In this document: positions 31,865 through 41,639 of the stretch, one piece after another
How positions within the stretch are numbered: position 1 is the first letter of the stretch
Layout: each line of letters begins with the position of its first letter
Source of the DNA: Oscillatoria sp. CS-180
GTDB taxonomy: Bacteria; Cyanobacteriota; Cyanobacteriia; Phormidesmidales; Phormidesmidaceae
Direction: 5' to 3'
Length of the DNA stretch: 55,165 bases
Assembly (NCBI RefSeq): GCF_028330965.1
Contig: NZ_JAQMUB010000070.1
Span: forward strand, 1-55,165
Position numbers and translations under genes: made by a program
The notes under the pieces: generated by a model
The model's database searches: none
What the model was told of the DNA's origin: nothing
The model's input: only the letters and a program-made list of their open reading frames with translations

Positions 31865-34800
31865 ATGACATTTTCTTCTGTAATACGGGCATTGGGGCGA
31901 TCGCCGCTCACGTCAGAGCTGTTAACCAAATTGAAGCAGCAAGGCAAGGTGAAGCTCAGCGGTGCGCCTCGTCTGCCCAAAGGCTTAATTGCCTCGACTT
32001 TGGCTCAGGAATCGGACGCCCCCCTGCTGGTCATCACCGCCACCCTGGAAGAAGCTAGTCGCTGGGCGATTCAGCTGGAAGCGATGGGCTGGAGTACGAT
32101 TCACTTCTACCCCACCTCTGAAGCTTCTCCCTATGACCCCTTCGACCAAGAATCTGAAATGACCTGGGGACAGCTTCAAGCCTTAGCAGATTTGACCAAC
32201 GGGCAGGACCTTGAAAGGACGGCAATTATCGCCACCGAACGCGCCCTCCAGCCCCACCTGCCACCCGTTACGGTCCTCAAAGACTACTGTTTGGCCGTCA
32301 GCAAAGGACTCGAAATTAACCTCAAGGAGCTAGCGCTGCGTCTTGCCAAGCTGGGCTACGAGAAAGTGCCCCTAGTCGAAACAGAAGGGCAATGGGCACA
32401 GCGGGGAGACATCATCGATGTTTTTCCGGTCTCCTCCGAGCTACCCATTCGTCTAGAGCTATTTGGTGACGAGCTAGAGCGGATTCGAGAATTTGATCCC
32501 GCTTCTCAGCGATCGCTCGACACCCTGGAGCGACTCGTCCTGACCCCCACCGACTACAGTCCCCTCATCCTGGATGCTCTGAGAGATCAGGGACAACTCG
32601 ACCCAATTTTTCCTGACGAAGCCTTGGAAGCCCTTGATGATGGCATCTTCCCCGAAGGCATTCGTCGCTGGCTCGGTCTCGCCTTTGACGCCCCCGCCTC
32701 CCTGCTCGACTATCTGCCCGAAAACACCGTCATCGCGCTAGACGAGCCAGACCAGTGCCATGCCCACAGCGATCGCTGGGTCGAGCATATCGAAGACCAC
32801 TGGCAAGACGTACAAGCCTCAGACGTCGAAGCGTCAGACCACAAACCAGACGACTCCGAAACTCAAAATTCAAAACCTAAAGTTCAAAACTCAGAACCCC
32901 CTCCCCTGCCCAAAATTCACCGCCCGTTCACCGATGCCCTCGAAGAACTGTCTCTCTTCCCCACCGTTCACCTCACCGAATTGGCCGAAGAAAACGGCGG
33001 ATTGAATCTATCAAGTCGCCCGGTTCCAGCCATTCCCCATCAGTTTGGTAAGTTGGCGGAAACCATTCGCGGAGAGCGCGATCGCAAGTTTGCCATTTGG
33101 CTGATTTCAGCCCAGCCCTCCCGCTCCGTGGCGCTGCTGCAAGAACACGACTGTCCAGCTCAATTTATTCCCAACCCCAGGGATTATCCGGCGATCGAGA
33201 AATTGCAAACCCAACATACGCCAGTTGCCCTGAAGTATTCGGGTCTGGCGGAGTTGGAAGGCTTTGTGCTACCAACCTTTCGCCTTGCCATCGTTACGGA
33301 CCGCGAATTCTTTGGGCAGCAGAGTTTGGCGACGCCAGGCTATGTGCGGAAGCGGCGACGGGCGACCTCCAAACAGGTTGATCCGAACAAGATGAAGCCA
33401 GGGGACTTCGTCGTTCACCGCAATCACGGCATTGGACGCTTTTTGAAACTGGAGAGCTTAACGGTCGATCGCGAGACGCGAGAATACCTGGTTATTCAGT
33501 ATGAAGATGGACTGCTGCGGGTTGCGGCGGATCAGGTAGGTTCCCTCTCCCGCTATCGCGCCACGACGGATCGTCCGCCCACGCTGAATAAAATGACCGG
33601 CAAGGCTTGGGAGAAAACCAAAGGCCGCGCCCGTAAAGCCGTTCAAAAGGTGGCGGTAGACTTGCTGAAGCTCTATGCTCAACGGGCCAAGCTGGAAGGC
33701 TTTACGTTCCCCATTGATACGCCCTGGCAGCAAGAGTTAGAGGATTCATTTCCCTATCAGCCCACCCCCGATCAGCTCAAGGCCGTGCAGGATGTGAAGC
33801 TGGATATGGAGAGCGATCGCCCGATGGATCGCCTGGTTTGTGGCGACGTCGGCTTTGGCAAAACAGAGGTTGCCGTCCGGGCCATCTTCAAGGCCATCAA
33901 CGCTCACAAGCAAGTAGCCCTCCTGGCCCCCACGACCATTCTCACGCAGCAGCACTACCATACGCTGAAAGAGCGCTTTGCACCTTACCCGATTCAAGTG
34001 GGGCTGCTGAACCGTTTCCGAACGGCCCAAGAGAAGAAAGACATTCTCCAACGGCTTAAAACAGGGGAGCTAGATGTGGTGGTTGGCACCCATCAGCTTT
34101 TGGGCAAGTCAGTCAAGTTCAAGGACCTGGGGTTGCTCGTAGTGGATGAGGAACAGCGCTTCGGGGTGAACCAAAAGGAGAAAATCAAAGCGCTGAAAAC
34201 GGAAGTAGATGTCCTGACGCTCAGCGCCACGCCGATTCCGCGAACGCTCTACATGGCTTTGTCTGGCGTGCGGGAGATGAGCCTGATTACGACTCCACCG
34301 CCCTCTCGTCGTCCCATCAAGACTCACTTGTCTCCCTACGATCCAGAGGCAATTCGCAGTGCTGCCCGTCAGGAACTCGATCGCGGCGGCCAGATCTTTT
34401 ACGTGGTTCCCCGGGTAGAGGGCATTGAGGAAGTCTCTGCCCGGCTGAGGGAATGGATTCCCGGTGCCCGCATCATGATCGCTCACGGTCAGATGCAGGA
34501 GGGTGAATTGGAATCGACGATGCTGGCCTTCAGTAGCGGTGAAGCCGATATTTTGGTCTGCACCACCATCATTGAGTCGGGACTCGATATTCCCCGCGTG
34601 AACACCATCCTGATTGAGGACGCCCAGAAGTTCGGACTGTCCCAGCTCTATCAGCTCAGAGGCCGAGTGGGGCGATCCGGGATTCAGGCCCATGCCTGGC
34701 TATTCTATCCGCGACAGCAAAGCCTTACCCCCAAAGCCCGTCAGCGTCTCCGGGCCATTCAAGAATTTGCTCAGTTGGGATCGGGCTATCAACTTGCCAT

Positions 34801-35413
34801 GCGCGACATGGAAATTCGCGGCGTGGGTAATCTGCTCGGCGTGCAGCAGTCAGGACAAATGGATGCCGTTGGTTTTGACCTGTATATGGACATGCTGGAA
34901 GAAGAGATTGCCGAAATTCGCGGTCAAGAGATTCCTAAGGTGGACGACACTCAGGTGGATCTCAAAGTCACCGCCTTTATTCCCAATGACTACATAGACG
35001 ATGTGGAGCAAAAGATGAGTGTTTATCGGGCGCTGGCAGCCGCCGACAGCAAACGAGAACTGGCTCAAATTGCGGCTGACCTGAACGATCGCTACGGCAG
35101 CATTCCGTTTGCCACCGAACAGCTCATTCGCGTCCTCGAACTCAAGCAGTTGGCAAAACAGCTCGGCTTCTCCCGCATCAAGCCGGAGAGCAAGCAGCAC
35201 ATCATTTTGGAAACCCCAATGGAAGAACCCGCTTGGAAATTGCTGTTTGACAAGATTCCCGGCCACCTCAAATCCCGCTTCGTCTACGCGGGTGGCAAAG
35301 TGATGGTGCGGGGGTTAGGCGTATTGAAGCCAGAGAAGCAGGTCGAGAACTTAGTGGAATGGTTCCAGCTGATGAGAGCGGGACTGAGCGATCGCACAGA
35401 AGCCTTGGTGTAA
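31865..35413 (+). CDS. mfd: Transcription-repair coupling factor Mfd
   Basis: The 1182-residue length fits Mfd. It removes RNA polymerase stalled at DNA damage and recruits UvrA. The N-terminal UvrB-like part (about 1-350) includes [17 protein letters not shown], and a CarD-like RNA-polymerase-binding part has [20 protein letters not shown] (about 508-527). The helicase core has Walker [15 protein letters not shown] (about 659), VVDEEQRFG (about 760) and [16 protein letters not shown]. The C-terminal TRCF domain closes it. A low-complexity linker lies at about 315-345 (repeated QNSKPK/QNSEPP). The ATG overlaps the TGA of a short upstream open frame (ATGA). Confidence 0.95.
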   Translation: MTFSSVIRALGRSPLTSELLTKLKQQGKVKLSGAPRLPKGLIASTLAQESDAPLLVITATLEEASRWAIQLEAMGWSTIHFYPTSEASPYDPFDQESEMTWGQLQALADLTNGQDLERTAIIATERALQPHLPPVTVLKDYCLAVSKGLEINLKELALRLAKLGYEKVPLVETEGQWAQRGDIIDVFPVSSELPIRLELFGDELERIREFDPASQRSLDTLERLVLTPTDYSPLILDALRDQGQLDPIFPDEALEALDDGIFPEGIRRWLGLAFDAPASLLDYLPENTVIALDEPDQCHAHSDRWVEHIEDHWQDVQASDVEASDHKPDDSETQNSKPKVQNSEPPPLPKIHRPFTDALEELSLFPTVHLTELAEENGGLNLSSRPVPAIPHQFGKLAETIRGERDRKFAIWLISAQPSRSVALLQEHDCPAQFIPNPRDYPAIEKLQTQHTPVALKYSGLAELEGFVLPTFRLAIVTDREFFGQQSLATPGYVRKRRRATSKQVDPNKMKPGDFVVHRNHGIGRFLKLESLTVDRETREYLVIQYEDGLLRVAADQVGSLSRYRATTDRPPTLNKMTGKAWEKTKGRARKAVQKVAVDLLKLYAQRAKLEGFTFPIDTPWQQELEDSFPYQPTPDQLKAVQDVKLDMESDRPMDRLVCGDVGFGKTEVAVRAIFKAINAHKQVALLAPTTILTQQHYHTLKERFAPYPIQVGLLNRFRTAQEKKDILQRLKTGELDVVVGTHQLLGKSVKFKDLGLLVVDEEQRFGVNQKEKIKALKTEVDVLTLSATPIPRTLYMALSGVREMSLITTPPPSRRPIKTHLSPYDPEAIRSAARQELDRGGQIFYVVPRVEGIEEVSARLREWIPGARIMIAHGQMQEGELESTMLAFSSGEADILVCTTIIESGLDIPRVNTILIEDAQKFGLSQLYQLRGRVGRSGIQAHAWLFYPRQQSLTPKARQRLRAIQEFAQLGSGYQLAMRDMEIRGVGNLLGVQQSGQMDAVGFDLYMDMLEEEIAEIRGQEIPKVDDTQVDLKVTAFIPNDYIDDVEQKMSVYRALAAADSKRELAQIAADLNDRYGSIPFATEQLIRVLELKQLAKQLGFSRIKPESKQHIILETPMEEPAWKLLFDKIPGHLKSRFVYAGGKVMVRGLGVLKPEKQVENLVEWFQLMRAGLSDRTEALV

Positions 35414-35421
35414 TGTCCAAA

Positions 35422-36216
35422 TCACAACCAGCCCCGCAAACGATAAACCACAAGGCCGATATATTCCTTCATAGCTCGGCTAACGTTGTCCAGGTTGCTG
35501 GCATTGGGCAGCAGGCTCAGCAAAACGGCCTGACGAGTACCGCCAATTTCCGCGACTGATCGCTCAGACACCAGAAAATCGGTGGGTGCCGCGATCGCGT
35601 TCATGCCCTGCTTCTTGAAAATCGCCAGCGATCGCGGCATGTGCATGGCTGACGTGACCAGCAAAATCGTGTCAATGTTTTCCTGCTGCAAAATCGCCTT
35701 AACGTTGACTGCATTTTGGTACGTATTCAGCGACGTTGGGTCTTCCAAAATATCGGCCTCAGGCACACCCATCGCTACGGCAATTTGAGCCATATCATCG
35801 GATTCCGGAGGACCGCTGCCCTTCCAAGCGATCCGTCCACCGCTGAGGATGAGCTTGGGGGCCTTACCCGCTTTATACAACTGAGCACCATGCAGAACAC
35901 GATCGCCCGACTCCATCATGTCCACCCAAGGACGGGGATAATCCGCAGGTCGGGTGCTGCCCCCCAACACCACAATAGCCGCCGCATTGGGAAGCGTTTC
36001 GGGAGGCAAATTGCGCCACTCCAAAGACTGCACCAGGCGCGTCGCCACCCAAGTGTTACTGCTGACTAAAAGAACAAGCAGGGCGATCGTCGTACTCCAC
36101 AACGCCAATCGCCGCCGTCGTCGCCAAATCCACCAGAGCGTCAGCAGCATCAACAAAGAAGCCAGCCCCAAAGGATAGATCAGCAGCGGCAATAGCTTAG
36201 AGAGAAATAGAAACAT
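35422..36216 (-). CDS. YdcF/SanA-like membrane protein (DUF218)
   Basis: The 264-residue protein has two N-terminal membrane helices (about 7-30 and 36-55) and a DUF218 domain: AAIVVLGGSTRPADYPRPWV, SGDRVLHGAQLYKAGKAPKL and ILSGGRIAWKG, then SLNTYQNAVNVKAIL. DUF218 proteins include ElyC and SanA, linked to envelope or vancomycin sensitivity; the reaction is unclear. It is convergent with mfd, with 8 bases between the stops. A GIY-YIG-like gene lies 22 bases upstream on the same strand. Confidence 0.8.
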   Translation of the reverse strand: MFLFLSKLLPLLIYPLGLASLLMLLTLWWIWRRRRRLALWSTTIALLVLLVSSNTWVATRLVQSLEWRNLPPETLPNAAAIVVLGGSTRPADYPRPWVDMMESGDRVLHGAQLYKAGKAPKLILSGGRIAWKGSGPPESDDMAQIAVAMGVPEADILEDPTSLNTYQNAVNVKAILQQENIDTILLVTSAMHMPRSLAIFKKQGMNAIAAPTDFLVSERSVAEIGGTRQAVLLSLLPNASNLDNVSRAMKEYIGLVVYRLRGWL

Positions 36217-36238
36217 ATTGAAGAAAGATAGAATCCTT

Positions 36239-36511
36239 TCACGGCTCTACCGTTTGTGATTTTTGATAATCCTTTTTGAATAACTTGCGGCCTCTGATTT
36301 GACGGTCCGCATTGACCTGTTCAGCTGTATAAAAGTTAAATCGTCGATCGCCTTTATGCTGCTGCCATTCCTGCTGAATGATTTCGTCTGGAAAGGTTCC
36401 TTCATCGAGCTGCGCCATCATCTTGGGCCAGCGAGACTTGAGATGACTGACTTCACCAACATACAGTTGGACGCTGCCGAAATTCGCGATCGCGTAAATT
36501 CCAGAGGCCAT
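36239..36511 (-). CDS. GIY-YIG-like small protein
   Basis: The 90-residue protein begins ASGIYAIANFGSVQLYVGEV. GIY and YVG, about 10 residues apart, fit the GIY-YIG nuclease signature, and KSRWPKMMAQLDEG supplies a possible Arg. The catalytic Glu usually near residue 60-70 may be E64 in YTAEQVN. It is short, so whether it cleaves DNA is open. It ends 22 bases before the YdcF gene, so the two may be co-transcribed. Confidence 0.55.
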   Translation of the reverse strand: MASGIYAIANFGSVQLYVGEVSHLKSRWPKMMAQLDEGTFPDEIIQQEWQQHKGDRRFNFYTAEQVNADRQIRGRKLFKKDYQKSQTVEP

Positions 36512-36606
36512 AACCCCGATTTATCCCTCACGTTGTCCCCAAGCGTGCCTCAAAACGGTCAATATCGCCACCCTTTAAGAGATTACAGCTTAATTTGCAC
36601 CCAGTG

Positions 36607-38784
36607 CTATTTTTGCATTGGAGGGGACCACAGCCCTCCTATGGAAGGAATGACACCATCGTTGGAAGACGGTTGCATAGAGCTGCGAACCAAGGCATTG
36701 GCGATCGCGCAGCCCACGAAGGCCACCGCAGCAGGCAGCAACGGCAACCAGCCATTGGCGACAAAGGCAACAGCAGGAATACCAATCATCACGAGGCTAC
36801 CGCCAACGAGACCTAAAAACAGTACCCAGGACTGTCTGACTCTCCAACCGATTAGGCTGCCGCTACCTGCCGCTAGCACAATCCAAGCCAGCTCAGCCGC
36901 TTCAGGCAAGGCCCAAGGCAACGTTTCCTCCTCGAAAGCTACTCTCAAAATCTGGCTGACCGCATGAGCATGGAGGATAACCCCTGGCATTAAAAAATCC
37001 TCTTGAGCCGCTTCACTGTAAGGCGTATAGAAGAGATCCTTAGCCGAGGGGGCCGTTGTCCCAATGATGACGAGGCGATCGCGAATCATATCTTCAGTAA
37101 ATTGCCCAGCCAGCAATTCACTCAGGCTTAAACGCGGCAACGCATTTTGAGGTGAGCGATATTGCAGCATGAGTTGATACCCCGCATCATCCGCCCTGTG
37201 ATAGCCACCAAAATTCGCGTTGAGGGGAACAAGGGTGGTATCGTTCAACGCCAGGTAATCTGGATTGAGATCACTTTGAAGCGGCAGGATATCCTGCGGT
37301 TCCAGATAGGCCAGCGCCAACCGCAGGCCGAAGGAGTAAAAAACCTCCCCATCGGGCCGATCGTCGGTCGAAGCAAATAGGAGATTGCGTCGCACTACGC
37401 CATCAGAATCAATGGGAAAATCGTTGAATCCCACTTGATCTGGCGGCATCACTTTAGGAGCCGGAATTGCTTCCGAAGGGCGCATTCCCAACTTGCGAAT
37501 GGTGACGACATTGTCAGCCTTGAGCGTTTCCAAAAGCTCTGCGTGACCCTCACCTTGAGGAATGTCGCGATACAAATCCAGACCAATGACTCTGGGGTCA
37601 TGAGCCTGCAACGTTTGAATCGCCTGGCTCAGGACAGCATCGCTGGGAGTCGATCGCTGGAGTGCTCGCAAGTCAGCTTCAGTGATTTCGACCAGCAGCA
37701 GGCGCTCATCAGGTCCCAAATCGGCCTGCCGCTGTATCCACTCGTCATAGACCAGCAGTTCAAACGGCATCCATCCGCCGACCTGCCGAATGGACAAGAC
37801 GATAAGCGTCACTAGCGACGGCGCGATCGCACCCCTCAGCCATCGCCAGGGTGACTTCGTTGCGCCTTTGCTCTCAGGCACTGGAGTAGGCAAGTGCAAC
37901 GTCGTTTGAGGAAAATCAGCTTTGTGAGCCGCTGATAATGTCTCCAAATTGTTCAGATCCTCAAGCGCCGCTGTTGCCGATGCATAGCGCTGGTAGATCG
38001 AAGCGTGGGTTAATCGTCGCAAGAAGAGTTTTAACCCTGGACTGACATCGGGCACTTCTGTTTCCCAAAGCAGTTCTCCCGTCTGCGGGTTTTCAGCAAG
38101 TTCCGTCGGCGATCGCCCCGTTAGGCCCCGCACTACCGTCATTCCCAGCGAATAGAGATCACTGCTATAGCGGGGACGACCCGCAAGCTGCTCTGGTGCA
38201 GAATAGCCCTGAGTTCCTACGCTGACCGTGAAGCGATCGCTGCCATCTGGATTGACCTGGGTGGTGATTTCTTTAACAGCTCCAAAGTCAATCAGCATCA
38301 GCTTGCCATCCGTACGACGGCGCATCAAATTGCTGGGTTTGACGTCGCGGTGAATAACATGTTGCACATGGATGAATGCCAAGATGGGCAGAACCTCTTG
38401 CAGCAACTCCACGACTTGTGATTCTTGCCAAAGGGGCTGTCGCTGAAAGACCTCACTAAGGGACTCCCCATCAATATATTCCTGCACCAGATAAAACTCA
38501 CCTTGGCTCTCAAAGGCATCCAGCAATTTTGGAATGCGATCGTGGGTTCCCAACTGGCGAAGTGCAGCCGCCTCAGCTTTGAAGAGGCGGCGAGCCGTTT
38601 CCAAAAAAGGCGGCGATGAATTGGCGAGTGTCAGTGGTGTAGAGGAGCCTGGCAACGTTAGATGCTTGATCACACACAGGACATCTTTTTCCTGACCATC
38701 TTGTGCCAAATACGTTTTTGCAAAACCGCCTTCGCCCAGAGGCCGAACCAGCTGATAGCGCTCAAATAGCAAATTCTCTGTCAT
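36607..38784 (-). CDS. Ser/Thr protein kinase with CHASE2 sensor domain
   Basis: The 725-residue protein has an intact kinase domain at about 9-275: GEGGFAKTYLA (glycine loop), CVIKHL (lysine), VIHRDVKPSNLM and LIDFGAVKE, and GTQGYSAPEQ in the activation segment. A membrane helix at about 318-338 leads to a CHASE2 domain (about 345-610, with LLLVEITEADL and VIGLDLYRDIPQGEG), then three C-terminal helices (about 625-705). Small signals outside the membrane should control the internal kinase. Cyanobacteria commonly carry this architecture. The signal and substrates are unknown. Confidence 0.9.
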   Translation of the reverse strand: MTENLLFERYQLVRPLGEGGFAKTYLAQDGQEKDVLCVIKHLTLPGSSTPLTLANSSPPFLETARRLFKAEAAALRQLGTHDRIPKLLDAFESQGEFYLVQEYIDGESLSEVFQRQPLWQESQVVELLQEVLPILAFIHVQHVIHRDVKPSNLMRRRTDGKLMLIDFGAVKEITTQVNPDGSDRFTVSVGTQGYSAPEQLAGRPRYSSDLYSLGMTVVRGLTGRSPTELAENPQTGELLWETEVPDVSPGLKLFLRRLTHASIYQRYASATAALEDLNNLETLSAAHKADFPQTTLHLPTPVPESKGATKSPWRWLRGAIAPSLVTLIVLSIRQVGGWMPFELLVYDEWIQRQADLGPDERLLLVEITEADLRALQRSTPSDAVLSQAIQTLQAHDPRVIGLDLYRDIPQGEGHAELLETLKADNVVTIRKLGMRPSEAIPAPKVMPPDQVGFNDFPIDSDGVVRRNLLFASTDDRPDGEVFYSFGLRLALAYLEPQDILPLQSDLNPDYLALNDTTLVPLNANFGGYHRADDAGYQLMLQYRSPQNALPRLSLSELLAGQFTEDMIRDRLVIIGTTAPSAKDLFYTPYSEAAQEDFLMPGVILHAHAVSQILRVAFEEETLPWALPEAAELAWIVLAAGSGSLIGWRVRQSWVLFLGLVGGSLVMIGIPAVAFVANGWLPLLPAAVAFVGCAIANALVRSSMQPSSNDGVIPSIGGLWSPPMQK

Positions 38785-39021
38785 GGCACGAGCAACGATC
38801 AGGATGCCATATTATAAACTCCCTGACTTCGCCCCTTGCGCAACCCTTTCTCATCAAATTCCATCTCAAGGTTCCTACGGGGGATCAGTAGATGATTTAT
38901 CCTATGAAAGACTGACGAAGTTATCCACGTCTAGTAACTACAAGACGATGGCTACCTTCAACTTACAATTTGCCCTAGTAGAAAATCTAGTCTCGTTTCT
39001 ACTGAAACTGATATCAATCGA

Positions 39022-39861
39022 ATGCTGGATCGCTTACTCGACATTTCCACCAACCTCGGGGTCGATACCCTTTTGTTGCTGCCTGTACTGATTGCTTTGG
39101 AAGCTGTTTTATCGGCAGACAACGCGATCGCTTTGGCCGCGATCGCCCAGGGTCTGCAATCTGAAAAACAGCAGCAGGATGCTCTCAACGTGGGACTTGT
39201 CGCTGCGTTTGGCCTCCGCGTGTTGCTGATTCTAACCGCATCGTGGGTCTTGCGATTTTGGCAATTCGAAGTCGCTGGGGCCGTTTATCTGCTGTGGTTG
39301 GTTTACCAACACTTCACCTCCAACGTTGACGAGGACGAGCATCATCACGGACCCCGCTTTGCCTCGCTTTGGCAAGCGATTCCCACAATTGCGCTGACTG
39401 ATTTGGCGTTTTCTCTCGACAGTGTTACCACGGCGATCGCCCTCTCCCGCGACATTTGGGTCGTCTTACTGGGCGGCACCATCGGCGTCATCACGCTGCG
39501 GTTCATGGCTCAACTCTTTATCCGCTGGCTGGAAGAATACGAATATCTAGAGGATGCGGGGTTCATCACAGTGGCTCTAGTCGGCATTCGCTTGTTAATT
39601 CGAGTTGCCAACGAGGAGTGGGTTCCACCCCAATGGCTCATGGTGGGACTCATTGCAGCTATCTTCGCCTGGGGCTTCTCAAAGAAGACGGCCCATGCCG
39701 ACGCCGATGGCGATGTAGCCCATTTGCAGCAGTCTGACACCTCTCCTCTAGGCGTCGAGAATACTCATACCGAAGGTACCAGCGTTGAAACCTCAGAAGA
39801 ATCTCGTCAACCAGCCGGCGTGTCTGGCTTAAAGTCAGAGCCAGAGGGAAACGAGGATTAA
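39022..39861 (+). CDS. TerC-family integral membrane protein
   Basis: The 279-residue protein has about 7 helices and the TerC phrases LIALEAVLSADNAIALAAIA (about 24-43) and ALTDLAFSLDSVTTAIALSR, with paired acidic residues inside the membrane (E29, D35 and the later D/D set). TerC proteins are linked to metal ion handling, such as manganese export and metalation of exported proteins, and to thylakoid biogenesis in plants. The last ~55 residues are a soluble acidic tail. It is divergent from the CHASE2 kinase. Confidence 0.85.
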   Translation: MLDRLLDISTNLGVDTLLLLPVLIALEAVLSADNAIALAAIAQGLQSEKQQQDALNVGLVAAFGLRVLLILTASWVLRFWQFEVAGAVYLLWLVYQHFTSNVDEDEHHHGPRFASLWQAIPTIALTDLAFSLDSVTTAIALSRDIWVVLLGGTIGVITLRFMAQLFIRWLEEYEYLEDAGFITVALVGIRLLIRVANEEWVPPQWLMVGLIAAIFAWGFSKKTAHADADGDVAHLQQSDTSPLGVENTHTEGTSVETSEESRQPAGVSGLKSEPEGNED

Positions 39862-39954
39862 CCGGACTAAAGGGGAACGAGTGGATATCTCAACGGGCGA
39901 TAGCTCTCGTTTTGCTTAGCGCCAGCATTCTGTCATCCTTCTGCCTTTCACCGC

Positions 39955-40587
39955 TCACCGATGGACAGGATGCTGTCCATAAAAGGGCAAAACGGTTTCC
40001 CAGCTAGGGCGATCGCTCCCTTGCCATTGCGAATGGGCTAGCGCTAATACTCCGGTCACCGTATGGGCTAGCCCGTCTTCAGCTTGAATGAGATCGTAGG
40101 GCGTGGACCATGTACGGAGCTTGCTGTCCCAATCCGCCTGAGAATATACGGCATCGGCAAGAGCGACCTGAACAACGGCAGCTTGACGCTGATAGATAGC
40201 ACCAAACACATCGCCTCGCTGAGCCTGCATAGAGACTGCGATATGAGAGGGTTGAGTCGATTGGTCTGACAGGGTTTGCTGATGCTGCTGAGCGATCGCG
40301 GCCAAGCTTGATATCCCAAACAGGGGCACCGAAAGCTGTTGCGCCAGCGTGCGAGCCACCACGACGCCGATGCGAGTGCCCGTAAAGCCGCCGGGACCTT
40401 TGGCAACAGCCAGGTAAGCAATGTCCCGCCATTGATAGGGTTGCACAAAGTCTTGCAGGCAGGTATGGAGATATTGAGTCAAATCGCGACCCAACGGCCA
40501 GACGCGCGATCGCGTTGTCTCCTCTTCTAGATGAATCAGCGCAAGACCCAGTTCAGGACTGCTCGTATGAATGGCTAACCCGATCAT
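39955..40587 (-). CDS. tsaB: tRNA threonylcarbamoyladenosine biosynthesis protein TsaB
   Basis: The 210-residue protein has the TsaB signature: MIGLAIHTSSPELGLAL at the start (ASKHA nucleotide fold), AVAKGPGGFTGTRIGVVVAR and QQLSVPLFGISSLAAIA. TsaB is needed with TsaD and TsaE to make t6A in tRNAs reading ANN codons. Its ATG overlaps the last bases of the pentapeptide gene (ATGA), so the two are translationally coupled. Confidence 0.9.
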   Translation of the reverse strand: MIGLAIHTSSPELGLALIHLEEETTRSRVWPLGRDLTQYLHTCLQDFVQPYQWRDIAYLAVAKGPGGFTGTRIGVVVARTLAQQLSVPLFGISSLAAIAQQHQQTLSDQSTQPSHIAVSMQAQRGDVFGAIYQRQAAVVQVALADAVYSQADWDSKLRTWSTPYDLIQAEDGLAHTVTGVLALAHSQWQGSDRPSWETVLPFYGQHPVHR

Positions 40588-41426
40588 GACTCACTGCGAA
40601 CCGTTCCGTCAGGCATCACGGTTTCATTGAAAGTCGCCCCTTCCAACACGGCCCCTTCCAAATCGGCATCCTGAAAAACGGTTTGGGTCAGATCAGCACC
40701 GCTTAGGTTCACGTTAGAGAGTTGAGCATTGGCGAAGGATGCCGACTTGAGGTTCGCTCCTAAAAGATTGGCCTCCTTGAGATTGGCATTGGCAAACTCT
40801 GCACCCGCCAAGTTAGCCCGGTTCAGACGTGCTCCGTGTAGGTTCGTCTCTTCCAACGTTGCCTCACTCAAATCGGCACTGAGTAAACGAGCATCTTCCA
40901 AATTGGCATCAGACAAATTGGCCTTCGACAGTTTTGCCCGCTGGAGTTCTGCCCGTTTGAGGTTGGCTCCCCTCAAATCAGCTGCCATCAGGTTTGCCCG
41001 ACTCATCTCGACCCCAATCAGGCTCGCTTTGCTGAGATCGCACTCGCTTAAGTTGACGCTAGATAAATCGGAACGGTTCAGGTTGACGCCGGACAAAATC
41101 GCTTTACTCAGAACCGTTCCCGCCAGGTCAGCGCCTAGCAGATTGGCTCCGGTCAGCGTTGCCCCAGTGAGGTCAGCCTTGTTGACATCGGCACCGCTCA
41201 AGTCCGCACGAGACAGATTGGCACTCGATAAATCAGCTTCTGAGAGGGAAGCGCCGATAAAATTCACACGGGATAGATCCGCTTTGCTGAGGTTAGCGTG
41301 GTTTAGCTCAGCATTGCTGAGATTGGCTCGACTCAAGTCAATTTCAACACCACCATTCTCTTCACGCCATTGATTCCAACCGTCAATACCTGCGCGAAGC
41401 TTTGCAAGCTGCTCTTCATTTGCCAT
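40584..41426 (-). CDS. Pentapeptide-repeat protein
   Basis: After a short lead (about 1-27), the 280-residue protein consists almost wholly of A(D/N)LxX pentapeptides, such as LSRANLSNAELNHANLSKAD and LAGAEFANANLKEANLLGA. These form a right-handed quadrilateral beta-helix. No signal peptide is present, so it should be cytosolic. Such proteins can mimic DNA or bind partners; the function is unknown. It overlaps tsaB by 4 bases, and the two are probably one unit. Confidence 0.9.
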   Translation of the reverse strand: MANEEQLAKLRAGIDGWNQWREENGGVEIDLSRANLSNAELNHANLSKADLSRVNFIGASLSEADLSSANLSRADLSGADVNKADLTGATLTGANLLGADLAGTVLSKAILSGVNLNRSDLSSVNLSECDLSKASLIGVEMSRANLMAADLRGANLKRAELQRAKLSKANLSDANLEDARLLSADLSEATLEETNLHGARLNRANLAGAEFANANLKEANLLGANLKSASFANAQLSNVNLSGADLTQTVFQDADLEGAVLEGATFNETVMPDGTVRSES

Positions 41427-41639
41427 CTTGCCGTCTCGCCCTCCCTGTGTGTGTTTGACAGGCCAACCCCATCTAGACTGTACGCAGAGCTTCCGTCGTA
41501 GACCAAGCTAGCTAGACCATGCGTAATGCCTAGATTAGAACAGAACGCTGGATCAGCCTCATCATATTTGTACTAAGACAACTATTCGACCGCTGTAGCG
41601 CTTTTCAGCGATATTCTACACAACTTCTGATGACAGCCG

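Noticed and set aside
34109-34693. 194-codon frame antisense to mfd
   Set aside because: It lies wholly inside the conserved helicase core of mfd in the opposite strand; its sequence has no family signature. The same holds for the long antisense frames at 36299-36967 and 40729-41373.
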